Part shown: piece by piece, positions 10,078 through 20,125 of the stretch
Layout of the letters: the number at the start of each line of letters is the position of its first letter
How positions within the stretch are numbered: position 1 is the stretch's first letter
From: Streptococcus salivarius
GTDB taxonomy: Bacteria; Bacillota; Bacilli; Lactobacillales; Streptococcaceae
Assembly (NCBI RefSeq): GCF_009738225.1
Contig: NZ_CP018187.1
Span: 1,250,501-1,314,500, forward strand
DNA: 64,000 nucleotides
Reading direction: 5' to 3'
Notes under the pieces: model-generated
The model's database searches: none
Seen by the model: only the letters and a program-made list of their open reading frames with translations
What the model was told of the DNA's origin: nothing
Program-made: the position numbers and the translations under genes

Positions 10078-10094
10078 TATAGTTTTAGACTATA
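10078..10094. promoter_or_regulatory. MET-box 1 upstream of metE
   Basis: TATAGTTTTAGACTATA, a palindrome with perfect TATAGT/ACTATA half-sites. It is close to the MET-box TATAGTTTSAAACTATA described for MtaR/MetR in streptococci. Confidence 0.7.
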
Positions 10095-10149
10095 TCCTAT
10101 AAAATAAAGGGTTTCCGACTTCTGTTATCTCCTTTTACTTAGATATCGT

Positions 10150-10166
10150 TATAGCTAATAACTATA
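10150..10166. promoter_or_regulatory. MET-box 2 upstream of metE
   Basis: TATAGCTAATAACTATA, a second, weaker palindrome of the same type 72 bp further from metE. Confidence 0.55.
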
Positions 10167-10195
10167 TATTAACTTACTAAATCCCTTTTTATATC

Positions 10196-10220
10196 AAAAA
10201 ATCCCTAGACTTTTGTCTAG
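10196..10220 (-). terminator. Terminator of the small membrane-protein gene
   Basis: On the minus strand, CTAGAC-AAAA-GTCTAG followed by GGG and a T run. Confidence 0.7.
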
Positions 10221-10249
10221 AGACTCTATTATTTACTAGGATCAGAACA

Positions 10250-10600
10250 CTAAGCTCTATAAGTGCTCAGTACCCTCTCTTGAAGCCAAGATGATGTATA
10301 AGACATATTCTCACTATTGTAACTATTCCAAATAAAATAACCAAAAACCGCCAATACTAATAAGAAACAAATTCCCAAGACGGCTAACCATATGATTTGT
10401 TTCTTTAAGCTATCATACTCACTCATATAGCCATTATGAAGTTTAATGAGTTCATTTCTTTTTTTGTTACTTGACTCTTTAGCAATAGCTATTTCTAGCT
10501 CGTACATCTGGTGCTTCCATGAATTCTTAGAAGTGCCTTTTTTCATTTTATTGTTTGAAAGGTTGCTGTTCCCTTTCTCAAAGTTATTTTTTCCAGTCAT
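10250..10600 (-). CDS. Small hypothetical membrane protein
   Basis: 116 residues that I do not recognise. Residues 1-70 are highly charged and Asn/Lys-rich. One transmembrane helix (about 71-90, IIWLAVLGICFLLVLAVFGY) is followed by a short polar tail ending in STYRA. The gene has its own terminator, stands alone between metE and pabB on the minus strand, and lies in DNA that is more AT-rich than its neighbours. Confidence 0.65.
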   Translation of the reverse strand: MTGKNNFEKGNSNLSNNKMKKGTSKNSWKHQMYELEIAIAKESSNKKRNELIKLHNGYMSEYDSLKKQIIWLAVLGICFLLVLAVFGYFIWNSYNSENMSYTSSWLQERVLSTYRA

Positions 10601-10731
10601 ATTTCCCTCTAAAATCTTCTTTTGGTCCCTATCATTATAACATATGTAAAACTATCTGAAAAGTTCATTTTTGGTTAAAATTTTGAGAAAGATAATTAAA
10701 ACATGAAAAAGAACCAGAGGGAAACTTCTTA

Positions 10732-10740
10732 TGTTATACT
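10732..10740 (+). promoter_or_regulatory. pabB promoter, apparently leaderless
   Basis: Extended -10 TGT-TATACT ends at 10740, exactly six bases before the ATG of the pabB-pabC gene. No -35 is visible at 17-18 bp and no ribosome site lies in the gap. Confidence 0.55.
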
Positions 10741-10746
10741 CTAAGT

Positions 10747-12477
10747 ATGCATAAGAAAACTGTTATTGATTTTAAAGAACTTGGTGTCAGACAAATCTTT
10801 ACAGACGCCATTAAAGAACTAAAAACAAAGGACATTAAGGAAGTCAATCCCCTTTTAGATGAACTCGAAGCCTATCAAAATGAAGGTTATTATGCAGTAG
10901 GTTATGTTTCCTATGAAGCAGCCCCTGCCTTCGAGACAAAATTTCAGGTTATTGATGGTCCATTAATGTCTGAGTATCTCCTCTACTTTACTGTTCATGA
11001 AACTGTTCAAACAGAGCCTATTCCACTTACTTATGACCCTATTACCTTACCAAAATCTTGGCAAGAGCTAACTTCTGCTGAGGAATACAAGGCTGCTATT
11101 GAGCATATACACCACCATATTCGACAAGGTGATACTTATCAGGTCAATTATACTGTTCAACTTCAACAGAACCTGACAGCTGATCCCTTTGCCATCTACA
11201 ATCGATTGGTTGTTGAACAAAATGCTCATTACAATGCCTTTATTCAGCACGATGATGTTTCTATCATTTCTATAAGTCCAGAACTCTTCTTTAAAAAAGA
11301 TGGCGATAAGTTGACTACTCGTCCTATGAAAGGTACTACCAATCGAGGTTTAACAAGTGAAACTGACCTTGGACAAGCAAGATGGTTAGCTCAGGACCAG
11401 AAAAATCGCTCTGAAAATATGATGATTGTTGATCTTCTTAGAAATGACATGAATCGTATTTCTAAAATAGGAAGTGAAGATGTTAAGAGCCTTTGCCAAG
11501 TTGAACAATACTCTACAGTTTGGCAAATGACTTCGACAATTGAAACGCAACTCCTGACAAATAGAAGTTTATGCGATATCTTCCAAGCCCTTTTTCCATG
11601 CGGATCGATTACAGGTGCCCCCAAAATAGCAACCATGGAGATTATTAAGAAGGTTGAAAAACAGCCTCGAGGTGTTTATTGTGGGGCTATTGGAATCTTG
11701 GTGCCACAGGGACCTAGTATTTTCAACGTAGCCATTCGGACACTACAAATGGAAGAAACCAAGGCTATCTATGGTGTCGGAGGGGGGATTACTTGGGACA
11801 GTAACTGGGAATCCGAATACGAAGAAACCAAGCAAAAAGCTGCTGTTCTATACCGTCAGAACCCAAAATTCGATCTCATTTCTACCGGTCGTACTCATCA
11901 AGGAAAACTTCTCTTTCTGGAGGAGCATATAAAACGTTTACAAGAGAGTAGCCGATACTTTGACTATCCTTTCAATGCAGAAAAAGCGCACTATCAAGTC
12001 GAAGCTCTGTGTCAATCACTAGACCTTAACACAGACTACCGTCTTAAAATGTCCCTTGCAAAAGATGGTGAACTGAAGTTTGAACATAGCCAATTAACAA
12101 ACTTATCTGATGACTTTTGCCAAGCAAGGTTAGTTGAGCAAAGACATCCGTTGGATAGCCCCTATACCTTCTTTAAAACAAGTTACCGTCCTCACCTTAG
12201 TATCGAACCTCACGAACAAATCTATTATAATCACGAGGGACAACTCCTAGAAACCTCTATCGGTAACATCGTTCTTAAAATCGAAGACCAACTCTACACA
12301 CCACCAGTTCACCTCGGCCTCTTAAATGGCATCTACAGACAAAGTCTTATAGCTGAAAATAAGCTAAAAGAAAAAGTCCTGACTGTAAAAGATCTGAAAC
12401 AGGCTCAGGCCATCTACGGATGTAATGCGGTGAGAGGGTTGTATGAATTGAAGGTGGAGGGAGATAATTATATCTAA
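10747..12477 (+). CDS. pabB: Bifunctional aminodeoxychorismate synthase I / aminodeoxychorismate lyase (PabB-PabC fusion)
   Basis: 576 residues forming two enzymes of p-aminobenzoate synthesis for folate. The N-terminal part (to about 375) is a chorismate-binding PabB domain with RQGDTYQVNYT, SPELFFK, the PMKGTT segment, RSENMMIVDLLRND and PCGSITGAPKIATMEII. The C-terminal part (about 385-576) is a class IV aminotransferase-fold PabC with the PLP lysine probably in FFKTSYRP, and ETSIGNIV and LLNGIYRQ segments. The glutaminase PabA is not in the window. Its ATG appears to sit at the transcription start. Confidence 0.93.
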   Translation: MHKKTVIDFKELGVRQIFTDAIKELKTKDIKEVNPLLDELEAYQNEGYYAVGYVSYEAAPAFETKFQVIDGPLMSEYLLYFTVHETVQTEPIPLTYDPITLPKSWQELTSAEEYKAAIEHIHHHIRQGDTYQVNYTVQLQQNLTADPFAIYNRLVVEQNAHYNAFIQHDDVSIISISPELFFKKDGDKLTTRPMKGTTNRGLTSETDLGQARWLAQDQKNRSENMMIVDLLRNDMNRISKIGSEDVKSLCQVEQYSTVWQMTSTIETQLLTNRSLCDIFQALFPCGSITGAPKIATMEIIKKVEKQPRGVYCGAIGILVPQGPSIFNVAIRTLQMEETKAIYGVGGGITWDSNWESEYEETKQKAAVLYRQNPKFDLISTGRTHQGKLLFLEEHIKRLQESSRYFDYPFNAEKAHYQVEALCQSLDLNTDYRLKMSLAKDGELKFEHSQLTNLSDDFCQARLVEQRHPLDSPYTFFKTSYRPHLSIEPHEQIYYNHEGQLLETSIGNIVLKIEDQLYTPPVHLGLLNGIYRQSLIAENKLKEKVLTVKDLKQAQAIYGCNAVRGLYELKVEGDNYI

Positions 12478-12694
12478 ACAAAAAAAGCGAGTTCTTTGTA
12501 CTCTCCTACACCTACTAAAGACAAAAGAAACTTCAATTTTCTATTGGAAAAAAAATCAACCATTTAGTAGTAAAATAAAGTATAATACTTACTGATAGTT
12601 ATTCCAGTTATCTTGACTGAAATGACGAACTATTTGGCTTTAAATTTATTAGCCTTAAAACTGAGTAACAATTTAGAAAGGATACAAACCTTAA

Positions 12695-15331
12695 ATGAAA
12701 AAATTTAAAGGCTTGACTTCCGCTGAAGTTCAAGCAAGTAAAAACACCCATGGCGATAATAGGCTTTCTAGTAAAGAGGCTAACTCGCTCCTCTCAATCT
12801 TTATCGAAGCCTTCCAAGATCAATGGATTCTTATCCTCTTGGCTGCCTTAGGATTAAAAATCATTTTCAACTTTGTTGGAATGATTTTCCCTGCTATTGG
12901 TGAAGCTAATTGGTATGAGGCTATCTCACTAATTTTCGCCATTTTGATGTCTACAGGATTCTCAGCAGTCTCACAATACCGCAATGAGCAAAAGTTCAAC
13001 ACTCTTCAAGAAGAGGCTTCGAAAACTAATGCTAAAGTTTATCGTGATGGTAAACTTAAAGAGGTTCTCGTTGATGATATTGTAAAAGGTGATCAGATTC
13101 TCCTTCAATCAGGAGACAAGATTCCAGTTGATGGTATCATCTTGGAAGGGGAGTTAAAAGTAAATCAAGCTGTCCTTAATGGTGAAAGTGAAGATGCTAA
13201 AAAACTTCCTCTTGGCGATGAAGCAGAGCCGGACTCTTCAGACCTCTTTACAGAGCTCAAAGTCTTCCGTGGTACAGTTGTTACTTCGGGTGAAGCTGTT
13301 ATGGAAGCTACACAAATTGGTGATAACACCGTTCTTGGAAGCATCAATACTTCTCTTCAAGAAGATAGTAAAGATTCACCATCTAAAGAGAAACTTAACA
13401 AGCTTGCTGGTAATATCGGTGTCCTCGGTTATAGTGCAGGTGCTGCATACTCAGTAATCAACCTTGTATTAGGCTTTATTGCCCTTAATAAGGCTAATAA
13501 CCTCAATGGTGGTTCAATCTTCCTTCTTATCATTGAAACGATTCTCTTTGCAGTTACAATCATCATCATGGCTGTTCCAGAAGGTCTCCCAATGATGTTG
13601 GCACTCGTTTCTTCAATGAACTCAGGTCGACTTTTAGCACAAAATATCTTGGTTCGCCATCCTGATACTATTGAAACAGCGGGATACATGAATATCCTCT
13701 TCAGTGATAAGACTGGTACCATCACAGAAGGTAAACTATCTGTAGTTGACTTTTTCCTTGCTGATGGTACACTTTATGCGGCTACTGGTGAAACTGATGC
13801 GCCTGATTTTGACACAATGTCAGATAGCCTTAAAGCTGAAATGATTAATGGTATCGGTCTTAACAACGATGCCATGGTAGCTGATGGCAGTGCTGTTGGT
13901 AGTAATGCCACTGACCGTGCACTTCTTGATTTCCTTATTGGCCGTTCTCAACTTGATTTCGATACGAACACAATTACTGAGAAGCAACAATTCAACTCAG
14001 CAACAAAATTCGCAAGTGTAACAACTAAGGACGGAAAAACTTACATCAAAGGTGCTCCAGAATTCATCCTAAATGACTGCTACTACTATCTTGATAAAGA
14101 TGGTCATAAACAAAACTTTACAGATGATATTAAAGCTCGTTTCCAAGAATTGTCATTGGAACAAGCTAACCGTTCAATGCGTTTGCTTGCTATCCTCAAT
14201 ACAGATGGCAATGATAAAGTCTTGATTGGTATCGTATGTATCCGTGATAACGTTCGTTCTTCAATTAAACAAACTGTTGAAACAATGAACCGTGCGGGTG
14301 TTCAAGTAGTTATGGTAACTGGTGACCGTAAAGAAACCGCTGTTGCTATCGCTAAAGAAGCCGGTATCGTCACTGGAGAAAATGACCTTGTCCTTACTCA
14401 CGATGAACTCTCTGCCCTCTCAGATCAAGAACTTAAACAACAATTGCCTCACTTAAAAGTAGTAAGTCGTGCCCTGCCAATGGATAAAAAACGTCTTATT
14501 GAGGCAGCTCAAGACCTTGATATGGTCGCTGGTATGACAGGTGATGGGGTCAATGACTCACCTGCCCTAAAATCAGCTGATGTCGGATTCTCAATGGGTG
14601 ATGGTACTGAAGTCGCACGTGAAGCTTCGGATATCGTTATCTTGAATAACTCATTGACTTCGATTGAAAAAGCCGTCCTCTATGGACGTACTATGAGTAA
14701 GTCAGTAAGTAAATTCATTATCTTCCAGTTAACCGTAAACGTGACGACTATTGCCATGTCACTTCTCTCACCACTTTTGGGCCTCAAAGAGCCATTTACA
14801 ATTATCCAAATTCTCTGGATTAACCTTATCATGGACACACTTGCTGCCCTTGCATTTGGTGAAGAGCCTACGCTAGACCGTTATATGAATGAAAAACCAG
14901 TTCCTAAGAAGGCAAACATTCTTACTGGATATATGAAATCTGCTATTGGTGTAGCCAGCGTCTTCATTACTCTTGTATGTTTAGCCATTCTTAAAAACGT
15001 TGGTGGTATCCAAGACTTTATCACAAATGGAACTGGCAACTTTGAAATGGTAACAACATTCACATTTACAGTATTTATCTATGCTGTCATCTTCAACTCA
15101 CTTAACACACGTAGTAATGGATTCAATGTTTTTGAACATATCAGCGAAAACAAGAAATTCTCAATTGTAATGATTTCTATTGCTGTCGTTCAAACCTTGA
15201 TTATCCAATTTGGTGGAAAAGTATTTAGCACTGTTCCAATGGATGTTCAACACTATATCTTTGCTCTTCTTATCGCGGTTTTGATTATCCCTGCAGATTT
15301 AATACGAAAAGCTCTAACTAAAAACAAATAA
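12695..15331 (+). CDS. P2-type cation ATPase, probably Ca2+ exporter
   Basis: 878 residues with the full P-type plan: N-terminal cation ATPase segment, actuator loop with LNGES near residue 163, VPEGLPM in membrane helix 4, phosphorylation motif DKTGT near 345, nucleotide-domain KGAPE, hinge TGDGVNDSPALK near 613, and a C-terminal block of membrane helices. VPEGLPM and overall order match PMCA-like calcium pumps; pneumococcal CaxP is a likely relative. It is monocistronic, with a roughly 100-nt leader behind TATAAT at about 12588 and a GAAAGGA ribosome site. The exact ion is inferred from family. Confidence 0.88.
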   Translation: MKKFKGLTSAEVQASKNTHGDNRLSSKEANSLLSIFIEAFQDQWILILLAALGLKIIFNFVGMIFPAIGEANWYEAISLIFAILMSTGFSAVSQYRNEQKFNTLQEEASKTNAKVYRDGKLKEVLVDDIVKGDQILLQSGDKIPVDGIILEGELKVNQAVLNGESEDAKKLPLGDEAEPDSSDLFTELKVFRGTVVTSGEAVMEATQIGDNTVLGSINTSLQEDSKDSPSKEKLNKLAGNIGVLGYSAGAAYSVINLVLGFIALNKANNLNGGSIFLLIIETILFAVTIIIMAVPEGLPMMLALVSSMNSGRLLAQNILVRHPDTIETAGYMNILFSDKTGTITEGKLSVVDFFLADGTLYAATGETDAPDFDTMSDSLKAEMINGIGLNNDAMVADGSAVGSNATDRALLDFLIGRSQLDFDTNTITEKQQFNSATKFASVTTKDGKTYIKGAPEFILNDCYYYLDKDGHKQNFTDDIKARFQELSLEQANRSMRLLAILNTDGNDKVLIGIVCIRDNVRSSIKQTVETMNRAGVQVVMVTGDRKETAVAIAKEAGIVTGENDLVLTHDELSALSDQELKQQLPHLKVVSRALPMDKKRLIEAAQDLDMVAGMTGDGVNDSPALKSADVGFSMGDGTEVAREASDIVILNNSLTSIEKAVLYGRTMSKSVSKFIIFQLTVNVTTIAMSLLSPLLGLKEPFTIIQILWINLIMDTLAALAFGEEPTLDRYMNEKPVPKKANILTGYMKSAIGVASVFITLVCLAILKNVGGIQDFITNGTGNFEMVTTFTFTVFIYAVIFNSLNTRSNGFNVFEHISENKKFSIVMISIAVVQTLIIQFGGKVFSTVPMDVQHYIFALLIAVLIIPADLIRKALTKNK

Positions 15332-15366
15332 GATCTGTTTAAGGTATTGCAAATCTTCAAAATGAT

Positions 15367-15399
15367 AAAAAGGATTGGGTTTTACTCCCAATCCTTTTT
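15367..15399. terminator. Bidirectional terminator after the Ca2+ ATPase
   Basis: AAAAAGGATTGGG and CCCAATCCTTTTT form a perfect stem with T runs on both strands. Confidence 0.9.
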
Positions 15400-15466
15400 C
15401 AAATTTTCTAAAGGTAACCTATGAAAAAATTATAAGAGCAATATTATTCTCTTATTGCTCTATAAC

Positions 15467-15491
15467 AAAAAAGGCTTGCTAAAGCCTTTTT
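15467..15491 (-). terminator. Terminator of the dlt operon
   Basis: AAAAAGGCTT-TAGC-AAGCCTTTTTT on the minus strand, a few bases past the dltD stop. Confidence 0.88.
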
Positions 15492-15498
15492 CTGTGTG

Positions 15499-16767
15499 TT
15501 ACTTAAACTGACTAGGAGTACCTGTATAACCTGCCCAGTCCTTACTATAAAAGCGGTCGTTCAAGTTATAGCTAGGTGCAGGTGTTGGATTACTTACAAA
15601 TGGATCAACAGCCTTGTCAAAGGCTACCCACCCTTTCCATCCCATATGAATGGTGTCTTGCATAAAGTAAGGTTGATCTCCATCTTTTGAGAAGTCAGCA
15701 ATATTGGTGAAGCCTTGACTTTCCAATTGATAACGGATTTTAGAAACCGTAGCATCATACATTTCCTGACTTAGTCCCGTATAAGCCATCCACTTGCTAT
15801 TAACAGGTGGGATAACAAAGATAACATTAGTATTTGACTTAGCAAATTGATTTAACACCAACTGTAGGTCACCATATTCTTGTGAAACTTCATACGAAAG
15901 ATTCTTTTGGAAACCTTTAAGTTTACCAATCTTTTTAGCCAAACGTTTCTTATAGAAACGGTCATCGATACCAAAGTCGTTTGACTTGGTATGAGCTTCT
16001 GCATCTCTTACGGCAACCTGGTCAAGTGCCTCGTAAGAGAACTTGTCTGGCAACTCTTTAAGATAAGGAAGAACCTTCTTGTCGTAATTTGCATTATTTG
16101 ATGCTGCAAAAGGACTGAACAAGGCATCTTCTCGCTTATTAAGCTCTGCCATAAATTGAATATAAGTCTTATCAAGAGAATTTAAATCTTGCCCATTAGC
16201 CACTTTAGAAAGTTGAGATTTCATAGTAATCTCAGGTTTCATCTCTAAGATGCGCTGAGCTGCATACTGAGAATTTGCATCCGTCTGATTTTGACTTAAG
16301 AAACTACTAAGTTGGTCGTTATTGTAGAACTGCTGGAAAGCCGCAGAATTGTAACCTTTTTTAGTAAACCACTGTGGTGACAAGACATAGACTGCTGTCC
16401 CATTTTTCAATTCGGGAAGCATTTGTTGCATTCCCAAATATTGGTTTAGAGAGGCAGCCCCACGTTGTCCAATAAAATATGGGCGATAGTTACGGTCGTA
16501 TTTTTCAGCTAAAACAGCTGGATGAAGGGCATCAAAACGCAACCACTCACTAGACCCAAAGAAAGGGACAAATCGATGATTCTTATCAGAAAGAGCTGTC
16601 GTCTTATTAATACGGCTCTTAAAGTTCTCAGTTGTCAAGGTTACTGCGTTACGTTTTTCAACCTCATAATTATGTTTTCTGCCTTGAGGGTAGGAAAAAA
16701 TAACTACTACTACCAAGACTAAGGCACAGATTATAGGGCCAAAAATTTGCCATAAACGCTTAAGCAT
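15499..16767 (-). CDS. dltD: D-alanyl transfer protein DltD
   Basis: 422 residues with an N-terminal membrane anchor (about 8-28) and an extracytoplasmic SGNH-like domain: [10 protein letters not shown] near residue 70 carries the nucleophilic Ser, and [11 protein letters not shown] near the C terminus carries the Asp/His pair. It takes part in moving D-alanine from the membrane carrier to (lipo)teichoic acid. Last gene of dltXABCD; its ATG overlaps the end of dltC by 8 nt. Confidence 0.95.
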   Translation of the reverse strand: MLKRLWQIFGPIICALVLVVVVIFSYPQGRKHNYEVEKRNAVTLTTENFKSRINKTTALSDKNHRFVPFFGSSEWLRFDALHPAVLAEKYDRNYRPYFIGQRGAASLNQYLGMQQMLPELKNGTAVYVLSPQWFTKKGYNSAAFQQFYNNDQLSSFLSQNQTDANSQYAAQRILEMKPEITMKSQLSKVANGQDLNSLDKTYIQFMAELNKREDALFSPFAASNNANYDKKVLPYLKELPDKFSYEALDQVAVRDAEAHTKSNDFGIDDRFYKKRLAKKIGKLKGFQKNLSYEVSQEYGDLQLVLNQFAKSNTNVIFVIPPVNSKWMAYTGLSQEMYDATVSKIRYQLESQGFTNIADFSKDGDQPYFMQDTIHMGWKGWVAFDKAVDPFVSNPTPAPSYNLNDRFYSKDWAGYTGTPSQFK

Positions 16768-16999
16768 TGCGAAGCTCCGTTACCCCTTCAACAATCTTAT
16801 TAGCTGTGTTCCAGTCATCACGACCAAATTCTGAAACTGGCACACGAATATCGAAACGTGATTCCAATTCAACGATAAGCTCAACTGTTCCCATAGAGTC
16901 GAGAACACCAGCATCGAAAAGGTCTTCATCCATCATGTCTGAAACATCTTCCATGAAGAGTTCATCAATAATTTCAATAACTTCTGATTTTACATCCAT
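16760..16999 (-). CDS. dltC: D-alanyl carrier protein DltC
   Basis: A 79-residue acyl-carrier-like protein. The Ser of [11 protein letters not shown] (near residue 35) is the expected 4'-phosphopantetheine site. It receives D-alanine from DltA and hands it to the DltB channel. It is strongly acidic, as carrier proteins are. Lies 17 nt behind dltB with a GGAA(T)-type ribosome site. Confidence 0.96.
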   Translation of the reverse strand: MDVKSEVIEIIDELFMEDVSDMMDEDLFDAGVLDSMGTVELIVELESRFDIRVPVSEFGRDDWNTANKIVEGVTELRNA

Positions 17000-17016
17000 T
17001 TTTATAATTCCTTTAC

Positions 17017-18264
17017 TTATTTTTTAGTGAACCAAAGGTCATTCAAGAATCCAGAGAAAATCAAGAATGACAACATAACAGTGTTAAATGTAATAAAGAT
17101 TCCCAAAGCCTTCGTCCATTTATTTTCAGGAAGTGGCTCAAGACCAGCTTTCTTACGTTCTTTATTAATGGTCTTCTTCTTACGTAACCAGGCATCATTA
17201 ATTCCTAGACCAATACCATGGAAAATACCATAAGCAATGTAGTACCAGGTAACTCCATGCCAGAATCCCATAACCATCATATTAATGACATAGGCAACAT
17301 TTGATGTCGTGTTACGGTTTTTGAAAACCTTGTTACGCATCAAAACCATAACCAAACGCATAAAGACAAAGTCACGGAACCAGAAAGACAAGCTCATATG
17401 CCAACGATTCCAAAATTCTTTCAAGTCTCGTGAGATGAAAGGTTTGTCAAAGTTGATTGGGCTCTTAATCCCCATAAGGTTAGATGCTGCTAGGGCAAAC
17501 ATCGAGTAGCCTGCAAAGTCAAAGAAAAGATCAAAACCGAAAACATACATAACACCAAGTGTTGGTAAATTAAAGATACCACCTTGAGCTAAAGCTTGTG
17601 TTTTCAGTGAAGGTAAAAGCATACTTCCAAAAATTTGAGCCAAGACAAATTTATAGAGAAAACCGAGCATAATATACTTGACAGCTTGCTCCAACATATT
17701 CATCAACTCATCTCTCTCAGGAATCGCTTGGTAATCTTCGTTAAAGCGTTTGAAGCGATCAATAGGACCACTCGTAAAGGTTGGCATAAAGAGCATGAAT
17801 CGGAGGAATTCTCCAAGTGTAAACTCTTTAAGGACACCATCCCGCATCTCGATAATCATACCAACTGATCGGAAGGTCAAGTAAGAAATACCAAGAAAGT
17901 TTAAAAGGGACTGAGTACCATTTATCGCAGGCTCTACCTTAACAAAAATCAAGGGAAGGACTACAAGAAATGAGTGTAAATAGAAAACCCATTTATTGTC
18001 CTTTTTACTGCGGTAATGTTTGTAGGAATAAACCCAGATGATTTGCCAAACGATATAGAAGAGTAAGGCTAGTAATTGGCTAGCATGTGTTCCTGTCAGA
18101 GCAAGAACAATAAAGGCTAGACTGACCAAACACTCATAAATTGCAAAACGCTTTTTAAAGAAGAGACCCACAAAGATTGGCAATAGAGCTAATCCAAGAT
18201 AGATAAAATAGAAGGGATTACCGTAGGCTTCTAAATGGGGGAGCTGTTTCAAGAAGTCAATCAT
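17017..18264 (-). CDS. dltB: Membrane O-acyltransferase DltB
   Basis: 415 residues with many membrane helices (MBOAT family). The conserved [21 protein letters not shown] block near residues 280-300, and the later [14 protein letters not shown] containing the catalytic His, are visible. It passes the D-alanyl group from DltC across the membrane. The start overlaps the dltA stop by 4 nt (ATGA), indicating coupled translation. Confidence 0.96.
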   Translation of the reverse strand: MIDFLKQLPHLEAYGNPFYFIYLGLALLPIFVGLFFKKRFAIYECLVSLAFIVLALTGTHASQLLALLFYIVWQIIWVYSYKHYRSKKDNKWVFYLHSFLVVLPLIFVKVEPAINGTQSLLNFLGISYLTFRSVGMIIEMRDGVLKEFTLGEFLRFMLFMPTFTSGPIDRFKRFNEDYQAIPERDELMNMLEQAVKYIMLGFLYKFVLAQIFGSMLLPSLKTQALAQGGIFNLPTLGVMYVFGFDLFFDFAGYSMFALAASNLMGIKSPINFDKPFISRDLKEFWNRWHMSLSFWFRDFVFMRLVMVLMRNKVFKNRNTTSNVAYVINMMVMGFWHGVTWYYIAYGIFHGIGLGINDAWLRKKKTINKERKKAGLEPLPENKWTKALGIFITFNTVMLSFLIFSGFLNDLWFTKK

Positions 18265-19811
18265 CGGTTGTTAACCTCACTGATAAGACCCTTGATATCG
18301 ATTTTCCCATTTGGTGTTAAAGGCAAGCTCTCACGATAGAGGAACTTAGTAGGCATCATGTAAGACATCATGATATCTTCTAAGTCTGCCTTAATCGCCT
18401 TGGTGATATCAATTTCACGTTCAAACTGCTCACGAACACCATCCTTAAGAATCACATAAGCCAAGAGGTTCTGAACCTTATGGTCTTTATTGTAACGTGG
18501 CACAGCTACTGCTGAATCAATATACTTAGACTTATTAAGGTTTTGTGAAACATCCTCTAGCTCAATACGGAAACCATTAAATTTAATCTGGAAGTCCATA
18601 CGACCACCGTAAAGAAGGAGACCTTCATCAGTCATCGTTCCTACATCACCAGTATGGTAAGCAGGAAGGCCATTAAACTCGAAGAAGGCTTCCGCAGTCT
18701 TTTCAGGATTGTTCATATATCCTTTTGAAACTGCTGGTCCTGATACGATGATTTCACCCTGTTGACCATTTGGAAGGATATTGCCATCCTCATCGATAAT
18801 ATAAGTCGGTGAATCTTCCTTGGTATAACCAATCGGCAAACGCTTAAGGTTAGCCAGCATCTCATCAGTTACTGCTACTGCTGATAAGGCGACAGTTGCT
18901 TCAGTTGGTCCGTAAGCATTGATAATACGTGCTTCTGGGAAACGTTGGCGAAGCTTTTGAGCAGTCTTGACAGTCAACTCTTCTCCGTCAAAATAGAAAT
19001 GCGTAATTTCTGGCATCTTCTCTGAATTGAAGTCTTCAGACAACATTGCCATATCTGCAAAAGATGGTGTTGATGTCCAAATAGCAATTGGAAGTGAGAA
19101 GATCGTTTCAAAGAGCTTCTTGAAGTCCTGTGTAATGGCTGAAGGAAGCGCATAGAGTGTTCCTCCAAGTGCCAATGTTGGTGCCCAGTACATTACCGAT
19201 AGGTCAAATGAATAAGGCGGTTGAGCCAGCATTTGAGGACGTTTTGGCGTTGCAAATTCCTTGTCCGTAATCATCCAGTTAGTGAAACTGAGGAGATTAT
19301 TGTGTGAAATTTGTACCCCTTTAGGCTTACCTGTAGTTCCTGATGTAAAGATGATGTAATAAGTATCATCCCCCTTAACAGGATGAGTCACTTCGTAGCT
19401 AGTCTTGCTTTCAAAAGCTGTTGTCACTTGGTCCAATGTTAAGATTGGAGCTTGGACATCCTCAAGTGGGAAGTCATTGATAGCAATAATCAGACTAGGC
19501 TCTGCTACTTCAACAATTGCCGTCACACGCTCAAGAGCTGAGTGACTATCAATTGGAATATAAGCGTGACCAGATTTAGTCAAAGCGACAAAAGTTGCCA
19601 ACATTTCATACTCTTGACCACCATAAACCACGACAGGTGATTTTTCTGGAATATCAAGACTATCAATCTTGGCAGCTAGGCTATCCGAGTCAGCTTTTAA
19701 GTCACCGTAAGTGTGAACTTCCCCTAAAATATTGTAAACAGGAAAGTCAGGTTGTGATTGGGCAAACTGCTCAATCGTTTCAATCATATCTTTAATTTTT
19801 GTATTCGTCAT
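18261..19811 (-). CDS. dltA: D-alanine--D-alanyl carrier protein ligase DltA
   Basis: A 516-residue ANL-superfamily adenylating enzyme that activates D-alanine with ATP and loads DltC. P-loop-like [12 protein letters not shown] near residue 153, [11 protein letters not shown] near 297, YHTGDVG and [15 protein letters not shown] for the hinge and C-terminal domain, and the catalytic Lys in TPNGKID close to the C terminus are all present. It follows dltX by 8 nt. Confidence 0.97.
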   Translation of the reverse strand: MTNTKIKDMIETIEQFAQSQPDFPVYNILGEVHTYGDLKADSDSLAAKIDSLDIPEKSPVVVYGGQEYEMLATFVALTKSGHAYIPIDSHSALERVTAIVEVAEPSLIIAINDFPLEDVQAPILTLDQVTTAFESKTSYEVTHPVKGDDTYYIIFTSGTTGKPKGVQISHNNLLSFTNWMITDKEFATPKRPQMLAQPPYSFDLSVMYWAPTLALGGTLYALPSAITQDFKKLFETIFSLPIAIWTSTPSFADMAMLSEDFNSEKMPEITHFYFDGEELTVKTAQKLRQRFPEARIINAYGPTEATVALSAVAVTDEMLANLKRLPIGYTKEDSPTYIIDEDGNILPNGQQGEIIVSGPAVSKGYMNNPEKTAEAFFEFNGLPAYHTGDVGTMTDEGLLLYGGRMDFQIKFNGFRIELEDVSQNLNKSKYIDSAVAVPRYNKDHKVQNLLAYVILKDGVREQFEREIDITKAIKADLEDIMMSYMMPTKFLYRESLPLTPNGKIDIKGLISEVNNR

Positions 19812-19819
19812 TATTCTTC

Positions 19820-19951
19820 CTAAAATTCGTTATAGATAAAATTACCTTGACCTTGTCCTAGGTAATTGTAGAGATAAATTAGGGCCATAAAAATGGCGAA
19901 ATAAAGCAAGGTTTGTCCTAAAAATACCAGGACGTTTTTATGTTTTAACAT
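19820..19951 (-). CDS. dltX: Teichoic acid D-Ala incorporation-associated protein DltX
   Basis: A 43-codon gene, too short for usual gene calls, that opens the dlt operon. It encodes [20 protein letters not shown], one membrane helix (about 8-29), then a short tail with [16 protein letters not shown]. The small N-terminal segment, one helix and the conserved C-terminal FIYNEF-like motif are the DltX signature; the C-terminal peptide is thought to act with DltB and DltD. Its stop lies 8 nt before the dltA ATG. Confidence 0.92.
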   Translation of the reverse strand: MLKHKNVLVFLGQTLLYFAIFMALIYLYNYLGQGQGNFIYNEF

Positions 19952-19989
19952 TCTAATTTTCGATACCTTTTTTATATAATATCCTCTCT

Positions 19990-20019
19990 AGTTTACCATC
20001 TTATCGCCATTTTTTCCAA
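19990..20019 (-). promoter_or_regulatory. Likely dlt promoter
   Basis: Minus strand TTGGAA (20019-20014), an 18-bp spacer ending in TGG, then TAAACT (19995-19990), 39 nt before the dltX ATG. An extended -10 with an acceptable -35. I found no clear CiaR repeat (TTTAAG-N5-TTTAAG) here. Confidence 0.5.
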
Positions 20020-20092
20020 TAAAAAAGAAAAAATAACTAAATTTCATTTCTTTTCCATTAATAGGTTTCCGTGATAAATGATTGGCTAAAAT

Positions 20093-20120
20093 CAAAAAAA
20101 ACAGAGCTTAAAAGCTCTGT
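20093..20120 (-). terminator. Terminator of the ABC exporter operon
   Basis: Stem ACAGAGCTT / AAGCTCTGT with a 2-nt loop, followed by eight Ts on the minus strand, just past the stop of the second exporter half. Confidence 0.92.
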
Positions 20121-20125
20121 CGGAT

